This document shows, in pieces, positions 39,490 through 49,797 of a stretch of 64,000 bases of DNA; the stretch's first letter is position 1; the number at the start of each line of letters is the position of its first letter. Below the pieces are notes generated by a model. The model was not told the DNA's origin. It did not search any database and was given only the letters and a program-made list of their open reading frames with translations. This DNA is from Lepidostoma basale (Eukaryota > Arthropoda > Insecta > Trichoptera > Lepidostomatidae), in contig JAHDVF020000518.1 of NCBI GenBank assembly GCA_022606425.2, forward strand, positions 283,082-347,081, written 5' to 3'. The position numbers were made by a program, and so were the translations under genes.

Positions 39490-40030
39490 TTCCAGGATTA
39501 ATTTTATCTCAATAGAGACGATGATGCAAATTGGAAACAGAATATGGTTGATCGAGGTGTTTACAAGACTTATTACCTGTCATTGATTGGGTTAAGCGCA
39601 CGCTTTATGTAATACAACATTCCCCATTCCACCCTTCTTACGACCGTCATGTCTTACAATTTTTTTGAAGTTATATATATGTTAATCTGTAACACCAAAC
39701 TTCACATGTTAGTTTCAATCTACACACTAGCGCAATCTATGAAGATTAGGTTTCAGCATTAAGCAGAAGATCTTTTAACGCAATGTGAAAGGCTACCGCT
39801 ATTAACGCACTGCTAGATAACGCCTGGAGATGTCACTCCAATTTATATGCTAACTTGGACCAGTTTTTGTTTTTACAACATTTTGAATGTATACAAATAC
39901 TGGTAGACGAATACTGGATTTTATTTACCCATTGCGAGTCATTAATTCAAGGATGATATCCTTGAATTAATGACTCGCAATGGGTAAATAAAATCCAGTA
40001 TTCGTCTACAAGTATTTGTATACAAGTATA
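39490..40030 (+). repeat. Fold-back family F, copy 2, ending in a long palindrome
   Basis: Blocks appear in the order second-half then first-half relative to the copy at 7.7 kb: AGAATATGGTTGATCGAGG, CATTCCCCATTCCACCC, CTACCGCTATTAACGCACTG, then GTATACAAATACTGGTAGAC. The final block is mirrored (39886-39954 against 39958-40026). Confidence 0.75.
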
Positions 40031-40468
40031 CTCGTACATTCGAAATGTTGTAAATGCTTATTCGTTTTATTTTGTGAAATTTTTCAACAATTATTCAGGT
40101 TCCACATTACGAGTCCACCCCTGCACCCTCCAACCCTCACAATGCCTTTCATCTAGGAACTCAACTGTTATCTGTATGCGATTTGCAGGCAAAAGTATGC
40201 AAGTACCCTACTCCACTAGCCATTCACTAAATATTTCGTTGCTACCTTCTGCCATAATCTTACACAGTCGCCAACAAAATTTAATTTATGGCTGGTACTA
40301 TTCAAAAGCAGTGTCTCTAGTTTCCAGACACTTGAATGCGGATAAAACAGCTTATTAGGTATTTAATTTGTAGTTTATTTTTTTCTCAAACCCTTAAGCT
40401 CCATTTTATTGAAATCATTAAAAAATTCGATAAATCCGTATTTTATAATAACATACTTTTTAAGAAAA
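40031..40468. other. No gene; weak coding-like segment of unknown origin
   Basis: A forward frame of 94 codons spans 40074-40358. The minus strand of 40100-40260 reads LLPANRIQITVEFLDERHCE followed by GWRVQGWTRNVEPE with one stop upstream, which looks more protein-like. It may be a relic of an unrecognised element. Confidence 0.3.
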
Positions 40469-40480
40469 ATAAAATCTTAG

Positions 40481-40774
40481 ATGGTTTGGACATATGGAAA
40501 GAATGAATGAAGAAAGAATGATAAAAAAATATATGTTCATGATGTAAATGGAACCAGAAATAGAGAACCGAGGAAAACGTGGCACGATCAAATAAATCAA
40601 ATATTGAATGTCGGCCATGTGAGGAGTCAGAGAAATCGACGCGCGTGCATGACACGATGTATGAATGTTGAGGAAGCGAGAAAAATATGTCAGGTAAGGA
40701 AAATATGGCAGTCCATTCTTTCTGCCTACCCCTTCGGGGAGACGGCGTGATGGTTAGTTAGTTAGTTAGTTTTA
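40481..40774 (+). mobile_element. RTE LINE 3' end with 11-bp TSD, TTAG-tailed
   Basis: Target duplication TAAAATCTTAG at 40470-40480 and 40775-40785. Only the last 290 bp (from RWFGHMERMNEER) survive, with a small deletion in NRGRPRK. A 5'-truncated insertion. Confidence 0.9.
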
Positions 40775-40879
40775 TAAAATCTTAGTATAGCTGTTTCGTT
40801 TAATTTTTAATTCATTAACATTTCAGAATATTCTAAACTTTTTTTAGTTTTAACGTATTTTATTTATTTTCTGGGTCTA

Positions 40880-40990
40880 CCGTCTGACCAGTCTGTCGAT
40901 GCCAGCGAGCTTGGCGAAACCGATCACTGTCGGAATAAAGACAAAAGTGGAATTAATTAAAAACTTCGTTTAATTTTATTATAATTTTGA
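40880..40990 (+). repeat. Family A hammerhead-like repeat
   Basis: CUGUCGA, U, GCCAG/UUGGC, GAAA, ACCGAU, C, then AAAGACAAAAGTGGAATTAA. Single plus copy. Confidence 0.65.
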
Positions 40991-41024
40991 AACACTACTT
41001 CGATTTTTTTAATGAATTCAAATA

Positions 41025-41348
41025 CCTACTTGTAGACAAATGCTGCATTTTACCCATTACGGGTGTATTAATCATTAAGAATTAATTGTTTCTCAATAGA
41101 TGGCGCTAGTATATATTTAACTTAAATATGTGAAATGTTTCTCAACATGGTAGCATATATACAACTTTCAAAATAATTGTCAGACATGGTGTTCGTAGAA
41201 GGGCGGAATGGGAAATGTTGTATTACATAAAGCGATCGCTTAACCCAACCAATGACAGGTCATAAGTCCTGTAAACGCCTCGATCAGCATATTCTGTTTC
41301 CAAATAATTTACATCTTCGTCTCTATTGAGATACAATTAATTCTTAAC
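41025..41348. repeat. Fold-back family F, copy 3
   Basis: Inverted ends TAAGAATTAATTGTTTCTCAATAGA (41083-) and TCTATTGAGATACAATTAATTC (to 41345). Interior TTAACCCAACCAATGACAGG is minus oriented. The outer flank TTGTAGACAAATGCTGCATT matches the leading block of copy 1. Confidence 0.7.
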
Positions 41349-41349
41349 T

Positions 41350-41955
41350 ATTTTGATTAGCAAAATTCATTTAAGGTTCATATTAACTTTTTAAAAGTAA
41401 ACATTATTACACGTGACAAACATAAATGGTTTCCAAAGTGATATTCTTCGCAAATTTGCGTCCGAATACTAAAAGGGAAATATAAGTAGCTCGTTAAACA
41501 AAAATATGAGTATTTGTAATGTTTTTCGATGTTAAAAACAAATCCGAAAGCCGTGCAAATGATGGCATTAGTATAAACGTTAATTTGATTTGCCCGACGG
41601 CCGTTTTCCCGCCATTTTCCACAGAACGCAAACTCAATTTGATACTTTGGAAAATTTTCGTCATCTGTTTATTTTGAAAATTAAATAACAATACGAGCAT
41701 AGCTGTATTCCAAACAGCGCCGTTCAAATGTTTAATCTAATTATTGAAACAAAAATTATTTAAGTTTAACTTTTGTTCGCTTCGATTAGTTTGTTGATTA
41801 ATATTTTTTAAAAGTGTTTTGAATTATCATATCAAGCTTAATTGGGAAATAAGCGATGAAGAATTGTTTTCTTAATTATCGTCTATGAGTTAGTTTCGAG
41901 TTATATTGTTTATATAAAATTATATAAGGTTATATTGTTTATACATTATTTGTTT
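41350..41955. other. No gene recognised
   Basis: A GC-richer patch CCCGACGGCCGTTTTCCCGC at 41597-41616 and a 77-codon minus frame (41494-41727) without other support. Confidence 0.3.
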
Positions 41956-41957
41956 AT

Positions 41958-42414
41958 ATGGAAACGAAGCATAGAACTGGCAAAAGAAGGATGGAAGCTG
42001 TAGAAATGAGATCTCTTAGACGAATGTGTAGATACTCTGTGTATGATAGAGTGTCGAATGAAAATATAAGAAGTGAATGCGGTGCGAATGATGGTGTCAT
42101 GAACAAAATAATGAAAGGATCATTTAGATGGTTTGGACATATGGAAAGAATGAATGAAGAAAGAATGGTAAAAAAAATATATGTTAATGGTGTAAATGGA
42201 ACCAGAAATAGAGGAAGACCGAGGAAAACGTGGCACGATCAAATAAATCAAATATTGAATGTCGGCCATGTGAGGAGTTAGAGAAATCGACGCGCGTGCA
42301 TGACACGATGTATGAATGTTGAGGAATCGAGAGAAATAAGTCAGGAAAGAAAAGTGTGGCAGTCCATTCTTTCTGCCTACCCCTTCGGGGAGACGGCGTG
42401 ATGGTTAGTTAGTT
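41958..42414 (+). mobile_element. RTE LINE 3' end, TTAG-tailed family
   Basis: Encodes MRSLRRMCRYSVYDRVSNEN, IRSECGANDGVMNKIMKGSF, VNGTRNRGRPRKTWHDQINQ; a premature stop after NVGHVRS (TAG at 42279) and TTAG tail. Close relative of the copy at 18.1 kb. Confidence 0.9.
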
Positions 42415-42464
42415 ATTATTTTTTTTTAATAAGATAATCTCTTCTGGTATTATATTATGATGCA

Positions 42465-42592
42465 AAAATCCATATTAAATCATTAATACGAATTAAAACG
42501 TATGTTTTCCATAAGTTTAACTATAGTTGAGAATAAACCAAACTATTACAACTAGCTGCACTCAACTGGTCGGTATTAGAAAGCATGAGATT
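42465..42592. repeat. Family D variant (D')
   Basis: Same blocks as 33600-33725: GTATGTTTTCCATAAGTTTA, GAGAATAAACCAAACTATTA, CTCAACTGGTCGGTATT. Confidence 0.6.
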
Positions 42593-42597
42593 ATATA

Positions 42598-43098
42598 TAG
42601 GGTGTTTTTTTAGAGGTTAGGTTTTTAAACTAGCAACATTGTTTCTACAGATTGTCAATTTGACAGTTGATAGTTGATATGTGATTAATACGTTTTGCCA
42701 TTTAACCATAAATATACTGATTTTAGGACAGTGCTTGCAAATTGTGCATATTTATTTTGAAAATCATTAACTTATCGTGCACAACGTCCATTTTACGTTC
42801 GACATAATCGTCCATCCGAGCAAGTTATTCGGAAGACCGTGGATCGTTTTTGCACCACGTACACTCTAGTGGATAATACGCATCCATAAAGACAACAATT
42901 GTCGAAAATTGGACTTCACGATTGCGCTTCATTCGAGCTAGCCGTGGCGCTCATATGCCCGAAATCATTATTAAGCAATAATAGCATAAAATTATCGATT
43001 AAATTAAGCCAATATCTTAGACATTAACATTTTTTTAATGTTTTTTTTTCATTTTGAATATGTATTGTATACCTACCTCTAAAAAACAACAACCCTTT
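42598..43098 (+). mobile_element. Internally deleted mariner derivative, copy 3
   Basis: Ends GGGTGTTTTTTTAGAGGTTA and, reversed, GGGTTGTTGTTTTTTAGAGG (inverted repeat). Interior matches copy 2, including the deletion junction, with more point changes. Confidence 0.75.
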
Positions 43099-43102
43099 AT
43101 TA

Positions 43103-43200
43103 TACTAGCGGAACCGACAGACGTTGTTCTGTCCGAATGTTGGCTTGCCTGCCATTAGCTGGTTCAGCAAATGTTTTTTCGATATTCATATTTCCAATAA
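43103..43200 (-). mobile_element. Helitron 3' end fragment
   Basis: Plus text ACTAGCGGAACCGACAGACG is the reverse of a Helitron terminus ending CTAGT; a relative, with CCGGGTCAGCTAGT, ends at 6340. About 90 bp remain. Confidence 0.45.
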
Positions 43201-43227
43201 ACTATATACCAAATGATAAACTGTATA

Positions 43228-43600
43228 ATATGTATGAATGTTGAGGATGCGAGAGAAATATGCCAGAAAAGAAAAGTATGCAAGTCCATTCATTCTGCCG
43301 ACCCCTTCGGTGAGACGGCGTGATGGTTGGTTAGTTATTTTTTTTTTTTTTAGAATCGCGCTTTACATCATGACAGCGTGAGTCAAATTGATGTAAAGGG
43401 TATTTATAGCTATCATAGTGATTCTCGTGACATGTGATAGGTAGCAAATCTATCTCCATTTTGTTGTCACGTGAATTCTACACCAGACCAAAGACAGTGT
43501 GACAATTACACTGCCCTCGCCAGGAATCGAACCCGTAACCTTCGGGGTGGCAGTCAATGCACTTACCACTCGGCCACGAAGTTAGTTAGTTAGTTAGTTA
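43228..43600 (+). mobile_element. RTE 3' end whose TTAG tail is split by a SINE
   Basis: TGTATGAATGTTGAGGATGC … GGTGAGACGGCGTGATGGTTGG then TTAGTTA at 43333-43339. The tail resumes at 43584 with four TTAG units, after the SINE at 43340-43583. Confidence 0.8.
43346..43583 (-). mobile_element. tRNA-derived SINE, copy 3
   Basis: Minus strand begins CTTCGTGGCCGAGTGGTAAG with intact A box, a mutated B box (GGTTACGGGTTCGATTCC region), the ACACTGTCTTTGGTCTGG body, and a poly(A)-like end (T run at 43341-43352). Confidence 0.85.
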
Positions 43601-43609
43601 TATCTTTAT

Positions 43610-44035
43610 GGGGCAAAACGACAATAAAGTCTTTGTCCGAATTTCTTACAATGTTCCATAATCTAATCAAATGCACTCGACTAAAGAAGTTTGTATATTT
43701 AACATTGCTTTCTCTCGTCTTCCATATTGTGATGTTACGAATGTTGACATTACAAACTCTTGTAAAGACCGTCTTTGCATTTGCCCTAGAAACTTCGACA
43801 CTAACTCAATGGGATGAGAAAGTTTCAGCACTAAGAAGGAGAAAATTCTATATTATACCTGTACGTAGATCTATAACGGTGATAACTGAAAATGATTTAA
43901 TGCTTTACTAGATATGTTACTTTATAAGAACTTGCTATTAGATAAGCAGTGTGTTCCATAAATTAACATTATAGTTTTCAAACTTAATTTTTTTTAATGT
44001 TTCTTTTTAATGTACTTTGTATATAACACACACTT
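43610..44035. other. No gene recognised
   Basis: A 92-codon forward frame (43633-43911) with a hydrophobic centre has no recognisable homology, start context or splice signals. Confidence 0.3.
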
Positions 44036-44056
44036 TATTTTTTTAAATCTAATTAA

Positions 44057-44100
44057 AAATCAAACATGTTTCGGACACACAAGCCCTTCATCAGTGATAT
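44057..44100 (-). ncRNA. Candidate hammerhead ribozyme, family E (complete consensus)
   Basis: Minus strand: stem I AUCA/UGAU, CUGAUGA (44094-44088), bulged A, stem II GGGC/GUCC with UUGUGU loop, GAAA (44072-44069), A-CAUG-U stem III, U17 at 44063. Every invariant hammerhead base is present. A decayed relative lies at 46373-46400 and another good core at 18.6 kb. Confidence 0.6.
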
Positions 44101-44119
44101 TATATAAATATATATAATA

Positions 44120-44480
44120 CTTTTTTTTTTATTAATTTTTTTTTTTTAAAACCCATTTGGGTTATATGGATACATTTTTAGATCTTACTTGTAATTATAT
44201 AATATAATGTTTCAGGTATATTTTAAATTGATTTGTAGTCAATGAGACTCCTTGTGTCTTTTGGTAGTTCATTGTAAAGTTTCAGTCTATTGTTCGAAAT
44301 TCTTGACTGTCCTGTCTTAGTTCGTGCATTCGGTAAGTGATATCTGTCATAGTTACTGGTCCAGTGTCCGTGTACGTCTGAATTTTTAGTTAATTTGTAG
44401 CTGCTGTCTGTTGTCTCTTCCATGGTCACTCTGTGTAAAATTTTCAAGTTCTCAAATTTGGTCAGGTCTGATATGTACAT
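44120..44480 (-). mobile_element. LINE C terminus with poly(A)
   Basis: Minus frame encodes YDRYHLPNARTKTGQSRISN, NRLKLYNELPKDTRSLIDYK and, after a one-base shift, FKIYLKHYII. Such RxKxYNxLPxxIR… ends close CR1/Jockey-type LINE proteins. A poly(A)-like run (T run 44122-44148 on plus) follows about 40 bp of UTR. Confidence 0.55.
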
Positions 44481-45009
44481 TTATTTTGTTTGTCTATAAA
44501 CTTGTATGGTTGGGGTAAGATTGTTAATGTTATAAGCTTATTTTATTATTTTATTTTGCTGTCTTTGGAGTCTGAAGATGTACTTTTGGTTTCCTGTCCC
44601 CCAGAAGGGAATCATATGATGTGTCAGTCGGCTTTTAACAAACGCTTCGTACATTTTTTTTTAAATCACGAATGTGATCAATTTTGACGGATATTAAAAA
44701 GATTAATTTCGGAACCTTTATGATTTTGTTATTTATTTATTTATTAAGGGTAACATACAGCGATATCAATAACATATATATAAAAGAAACATTTAGAATA
44801 ATTAAAATAAGGCCAATTACATGCTACCACAAATATAAAATAATAGTTAATAATCAACAAATGATAGTGAGAAACAAGATTGAAGTTAAACTAAGACATA
44901 ATAAGGTATACATAATATTTAAGAGTTAAAATACTTATAGTACTGGAAATATAAAATAAAATTAAGATAAAATAAAATAAAAAGTAATATACGAGTATTA
45001 TAATATCAC
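44481..45009. other. Family E body fragments and AT-rich sequence
   Basis: GACGGATATTAAAAAGATTA … CCTTTATGATTTTGTTAT at 44686-44730 matches 18650-18700. The rest is AT-rich. Confidence 0.4.
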
Positions 45010-45215
45010 ATAACATCGTGGCCACATCCGCGCCGAAATGTTGCTCCGATCACTTTCTTAATATTTCGCTCGCTCAAATGAAAGACGTCAATGTTTCCAA
45101 AATGCTTGTTGTAAATATCACAGGATTATTCACAGGAACAAATATTGCGAATAAATTTAAGTTCTTATTGGGGTCCAGGTTTTATATAACAACAAAGGAA
45201 ATAAATCAAATATTG
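45010..45215 (-). mobile_element. Decayed LINE fragment
   Basis: Minus strand reads NKHFGNIDVFHLSERNIKKV, comparable to the SSEIDVFHISEGTFRRQ segment of the GATTT-tailed family. Weak but positionally consistent. Confidence 0.4.
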
Positions 45216-45235
45216 GACTTGACATTAAATTTATT

Positions 45236-45600
45236 TGATTATTTATAATAATAATTAAATAAAACGATGTTTTTTAACTACTTCCACTTTTGTCTTTATT
45301 TAGACAGCGACCGGTTTCGCCAGGCTCGCTGGCATCGACAGACTGGTAACACTATTGTAAACTTAGTCCTTTATATACATACAGATCAGGGGTGGTAAAC
45401 ATGATTCTATACAAAAATAATCTTTATTTATGTCTGTCGATGCCAGCGAGCCTGGCAAAACCGGTCGCTGTCTAAATAAAGACAAAAGTGGAAGTAGTTA
45501 AAAAACATCGTTTTATTTAATTATTATTTAAAATGAACTTCCATCAAGAGATTTCAGTAAAATCATTTGATTATTTATAATATTTTCTTTTTTTAATAGC
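45236..45600. repeat. Family A hammerhead-like repeat, head-to-head inverted pair
   Basis: Arms AATAAAACGATGTTTTTTAA…GACAGCGACCGG (45250-45345, minus) and its near-exact complement (45428-45530). The interval between cores includes ATATACATACAGATCAGGGG, part of the 235-bp unit. Plus core CUGUCGA with GCAAAACC (one GAAA lesion). Confidence 0.75.
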
Positions 45601-45604
45601 TTTT

Positions 45605-45988
45605 TAACTAACCATCATGCCGTCTCTCCGGAGGGGTAGGCAGAAATAATGAAACGCCTCACTGTTCTGTCCTGACATACTTCTCTCGATTCCTCTACAT
45701 TCATACTTCTTGTCATGCACGCACGTCGATTTCTCCGACTCCTCACGTGACCGACATTTAATATTTGATTGATTTGATCACCCCACGTTTTCCTCGGCCT
45801 TCCTCTATTTCTACCTCCGTTCACACCGTTTACTTATACCTTCTTCACCATTCTGTCTTCACTCATTCTTTCAATGTGTCCAAACCATCTTAATGACCCT
45901 TTTATTATTTTGTTCATAACACTTTCATTCACACCGCATTCAGCTCTTACACTTGCATTTGACACTCTATTATTACAGATTTACCACA
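45605..45988 (-). mobile_element. RTE LINE 3' end, TTAG-tailed family
   Basis: Minus frame encodes MNGGRNRGRPRKTWGDQINQ, NVGHVRSRRNRRACMTRSMN, VEESREVCQDRTVRRFIISA-YPSGETA. Tail is a single AACTAACC unit. A T-run based TSD is likely but ambiguous. Confidence 0.85.
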
Positions 45989-45999
45989 TATTCATTTTA

Positions 46000-46420
46000 T
46001 ACCTTTTTTAATTTATAAAATTTTGAGATAGTTTAAACAAGAACCTTATATTATTATTTTCAATTCATTCACGATATTTGTTATAACAAAAGCATAAACG
46101 TTCCGAAATAAATCATTATAATATCTTGGCCAAAACACTATATTACTTCAACATTTTAAACTGTTAAATTGAAAAACTTTGTTTTATGTATCACAATTGT
46201 ATTTTTATTTTACGCTAAAATAAAATACTCGCGTATAATAAAAATACAATTATGACAGTTTTTTATTTTTATTTTACAGTTTATAATTTTGATATCTGTC
46301 AAAACAGACCACATTCGTGAAATTTAAAAAAATATATATATTTATATAATTTCAGTATTGAATGGCTTGTGTGTCCAAAACATATTTAGTTTTTTTTTTT
46401 TAATATAGTGTAGGGTCAAA
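46000..46420 (+). repeat. Family E body and decayed hammerhead-like end
   Basis: TTATAACAAAAGCATAAACG (46082-46101) is the reverse of 18.69 kb. UUGAAUGGCUUGUGUGUCC-AAAACAUAUUU at 46370-46400 is a worn family E motif. Confidence 0.45.
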
Positions 46421-47128
46421 ACACCAATGAATGACCGTTTAAGGTTCAGCTTGTACTGAAATCCACATTAAAGGCATTAATTTCATTATTTCAGTGTACA
46501 AAATAAAATAGAACAATAAAAAACACATTGACTTCTCTCTAACTTTTTTATTGAAATATGAGTATTACCATCAAAATTAATATTTCTCTAAAAAAAATAG
46601 CACAATCACCAGTAATTGACCACTTCATGTTATATTGATACAATACATAGATTTTGTTACATTGTCACATTTTGAAACACCCTAACATGTAAAAAAATAT
46701 GTAAATATTCAAAGAATTGCATAAGAAATAACATTAAAAAAAACACTTATCACACTTTTCCTTATAAAAAACTTCTAACAATCTCAGAACAACAACGGGA
46801 AGACGCACTTTTACCGTTTGACAAGGCACAATTCAAAACTGATAGTTTTGTTTCTTACCAACAGTTGTCTCTGCCTACCTCTTTTGTCATAGTTTCTTGG
46901 GATTAAAGTTTTTTGACTGGACACAATTCTTATTATATTTTGTTTTATTAACCAACGGTCATTTACTGGGGGGCGGTCAAATACTGGTGCTTCGACCCTA
47001 TGTGGGTATAAAAAGTATATAAAAAAATAAACATTAAACGTGCGCAACACAAAGTTATGGCGAATATAGAAGAAATTAATTTAATTTATCTGAAAATGTA
47101 AAACTCTAAGCTAGAGCAGGCTAATCGA
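46421..47128. other. No recognised gene; minus frame of 79 codons
   Basis: 46811-47050 (minus) encodes HRVEAPVFDRPPVNDRWLIK and YDKRGRQRQLLVRNKTISFE. The DNA words for PVxDR (CACCA-GTATTTGACCG and similar) recur near 46433 and 46609. I do not recognise the protein. Confidence 0.3.
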
Positions 47129-47129
47129 T

Positions 47130-47338
47130 ACAATTGCCGAGGCTGTTGGCTGAATGATGAATGGGACCGCTGTCATGATATAAGAACACGAATAGAATAA
47201 GCCCGAAATAGTTTCTTTAAAACGAAACCGGTGCCACGCAACAGATACCTCCTTATCGAATTGAGAATGAGAATAATACGATATTATGTGCTACCCATCT
47301 TGTTCTACGGTATGGAAACATGGACTAAAGCTTTTTTT
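47130..47338 (+). mobile_element. RTE-like RT fragment
   Basis: Encodes DIRTRIE-ARNSFFKTKPVP, LRMRIIRYYVLPILFYGMET-WT, with a stop; matches the EKARxxFxKM…LxYGxETW region of this LINE group. Confidence 0.65.
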
Positions 47339-47640
47339 TTTGTTATTGAGGGTAAATCCTGGACATGGACACCCGGCCTTTCTGGTGGGGTAGTGCCGGA
47401 CTCCAACCGGCTAAAACCCCTCATCTTCTGTCACATCCCGATTCCTGCCTTTCGGCCTACCCAGAGTTATGATCTTGTCCTATGGTGCTCTTCCTTCCTG
47501 GTTTTCGTCACATTCTTTTATCTTCATTATATTTACGACGAGGTCCTGTATCAACCACCAATTTTCTCTCGAGCTTATCATGATCGGCATGATGTTGTAT
47601 GGTAACAGTCCTGTTGTGGAGATCCTGCTCTCCAAATTTA
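47339..47640. other. Unrecognised, possibly a mobile-element piece
   Basis: CCTGGACATGGACACCCGGC and CCACCAATTTTCTCTCGAGC: GC-richer than neighbours, bounded by an RTE and family F. No assignment. Confidence 0.3.
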
Positions 47641-47651
47641 CACTTTCTTAT

Positions 47652-48135
47652 AAGGATTAATTGTATCTCAATAGAGACGAATATGTAAATTGTTTTTCTG
47701 GGAACAGAATGTTGAAATTGGAGAGACATCTCCAGGCGAAATCAAGTACTGTATGATTTGCAGAGACTTTCACAGTGCATTAATAAAGATTTCTACTTAA
47801 TGCTTTCCCAATTCCCAATCTTAATAGATGACGCTAGTGTAGAGTGAACTAAAATATGTAATGATAAGCGCAAGATGCTATCATATATACAAGTTCCAAA
47901 AATTTGTCAAATGTGGTGGTAATTAGAAGGGCGGAATGGGGAATGTTGTTTAACATAAAGCGATCGCTCAACCCAACCAATGACTAGTCATAAGTCCTGT
48001 AAGCGCCTCGGCCACCACATTATGTTTCCAGAAAAACAATTTACATCTTCGTCTCTATTGAGACACAATAAATCCTTTTAAAAAAAATATTATCCGCAAT
48101 GGGTAAAATACAGTATTTGTCTAGAAGAATTTGTA
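47652..48135. repeat. Fold-back family F, copy 4 (near full length)
   Basis: Inverted ends AAGGATTAATTGTATCTCAATAGAGACGAATATGTAAATTG (47656-) and complement (to 48078); length about 425 bp. The outer block ATCCGCAATGGGTAAAATACAG follows on the right. Confidence 0.75.
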
Positions 48136-48136
48136 T

Positions 48137-48265
48137 ACATTCCAAATATTACTTCTTCTTGTTGCCATCTGGAGCATTTAAAGATGGTGTGTTCTACGTC
48201 GTCTGTACCCTCCCTGCAGTATATGCATAAATTCTGATCTTGCCTTTCCGATATGTTTAGGTACG
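48137..48265 (-). mobile_element. R1/I-type LINE C-terminal zinc-knuckle fragment
   Basis: Minus frame encodes LCIYCREGTDDVEHTIFKCS followed by RWQQ. The spacing C-x2-C-x8-H-x4-C is the conserved cysteine motif at the C terminus of R1/Jockey/I-group LINE proteins. Only about 40 codons remain. Confidence 0.7.
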
Positions 48266-48535
48266 AGCTATTATTTAAGGGTTGACTAAAGCTATAACTT
48301 AAGGGTTTAAACTACTTTGGCGCTTGGAAAAATAGGTATAAATATAAACTTTTTTGCTAACGGAGCCATTATTATAAAATAAAAAAATCTTTATTTTATA
48401 CACGTACATAGTATTTTTATAAACAATTTACAATATTAAATACTGGAAAAAAATGGCGGAGATACAAGCCGATATGTAGAGCCCTGTTTTGAAAATCGTT
48501 GCTAATAGTGTACATGATTTCTTAATAATGCATTA
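48266..48535. other. No gene recognised
   Basis: AT-rich; nothing recognised. Confidence 0.3.
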
Positions 48536-48935
48536 TCCTTCTTATTCCTTGTTGTAGACCTATGTGGTCTGTTCTACAGAGTGTTGTTCTTCCTATGAGG
48601 TAGACTTCCAGCTGTCCTACCATATTTTAGGAGGTCTTCCACGAGGACAAGTCCCATGAGGTTGATTATGCAATGCAATATAGGAGAGTCTGGTGGTGTC
48701 CATTCTTTGAACATGACCGTACCAGTCCCTTTTCCGCTGTCTGCTCCATCTAATAATATCCTCAACCTCACATATCTCTTTTATTCTGGTATTCCTCACG
48801 CGATCTCTCAGCGTCTTGCCTGCTATCGTCCTCAGTGTCTTCATTTCGGAATTCCTAAAAACTTGTTTGGTCCTTAATGTGTCTGCCCTTGCTTCGACGC
48901 CATATGTTATTATTGGTCTTACGCATGTTTAAAAA
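48536..48935 (-). mobile_element. RTE-like LINE C terminus, family e
   Basis: Minus strand: MKTLRTIAGKTLRDRVRNTR, IKEICEVEDIIRWSRQRKRD, WYGHVQRMDTTRLSYIALHN, then in another frame PRGRPPKIW. A frameshift lies at about 48660. Best-preserved family e example. Confidence 0.8.
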
Positions 48936-49554
48936 ATCAAAGTTCTGTATTTTTGAAATTATAGGCATTTTAAAAATATCGAGAAAATCAACACCCTGTG
49001 ATGGTCTTTTAACTCCCGTTACTACAAATCTTTACTTTTTAACAATTTTATATTTATTATGTTACCCTAAATAATGTTTCTGTAAATTGTTGCCTAAAAT
49101 TTAAAGCTAACTACTCCAGCTTGGAAGAAATTGTTACTTTTTGCTCAAACAAGTATTCAAAATTAATACTACGCCCAATTCTAACTGACTGTACTGAAAA
49201 TTAACTGTACTTTGCTATTTAGGCAGGTAATTTTAAAAGATGGCGCATTTAATAAGAATTCCAAAATATAACACTTGATTGATTATTTCTTAAATTATGT
49301 GTAGACAATTTTTTTTGTAATGAAATCCAAAAAAAAATTCTGAGAGACTAAAATAAATTTTTAGCAGTGTGACGCCGCTTTTACTAATGTGTGAGACGAA
49401 TAGATACACACCTGTTTTATACAAGTAAATGAAAAATAAATAAAATGGTTCCAGCATGACGGATACCCATCTATTTTTTTTTTCACACCTGTATACAGAA
49501 AATATTTCTAAATATATCTGGAATCGCTTTCAACTTGACGCATGGCCATAGGGG
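48936..49554. other. No gene recognised
   Basis: AT-rich; no supported feature. Confidence 0.3.
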
Positions 49555-49797
49555 CCTGGTAAACGAATTTCTAATCGCATTATTTAGACTACTTTTGCAA
49601 TTTGGTGCTATACAGTTCTGTTTGACACAGATAATTTTCTAATACATTATTTGCATAATTATTGTTTTATTGTTCAATCGTATCTTGAACAATGATGTTA
49701 AACCACAATTTTTATTATTAATACAAGTGAAAATATCTGTTTTCTAAGAGTTTTATTACATTTTATGGGAATCATGCTTTCGTTAATTTTATTTAAA
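49555..49797 (-). repeat. Family D, left arm of a 2.7-kb inverted repeat
   Basis: The arm GGTAAACGAATTTCTAATCG … TTTATGGGAATCATGCTTTC … TTAATTTTATTT is the near-exact reverse of 52070-52305. It contains the family's TTATTGTTCAATCGTATCTTGA and CTGTTTTCTAAGAGTTTTAT blocks. Confidence 0.85.
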
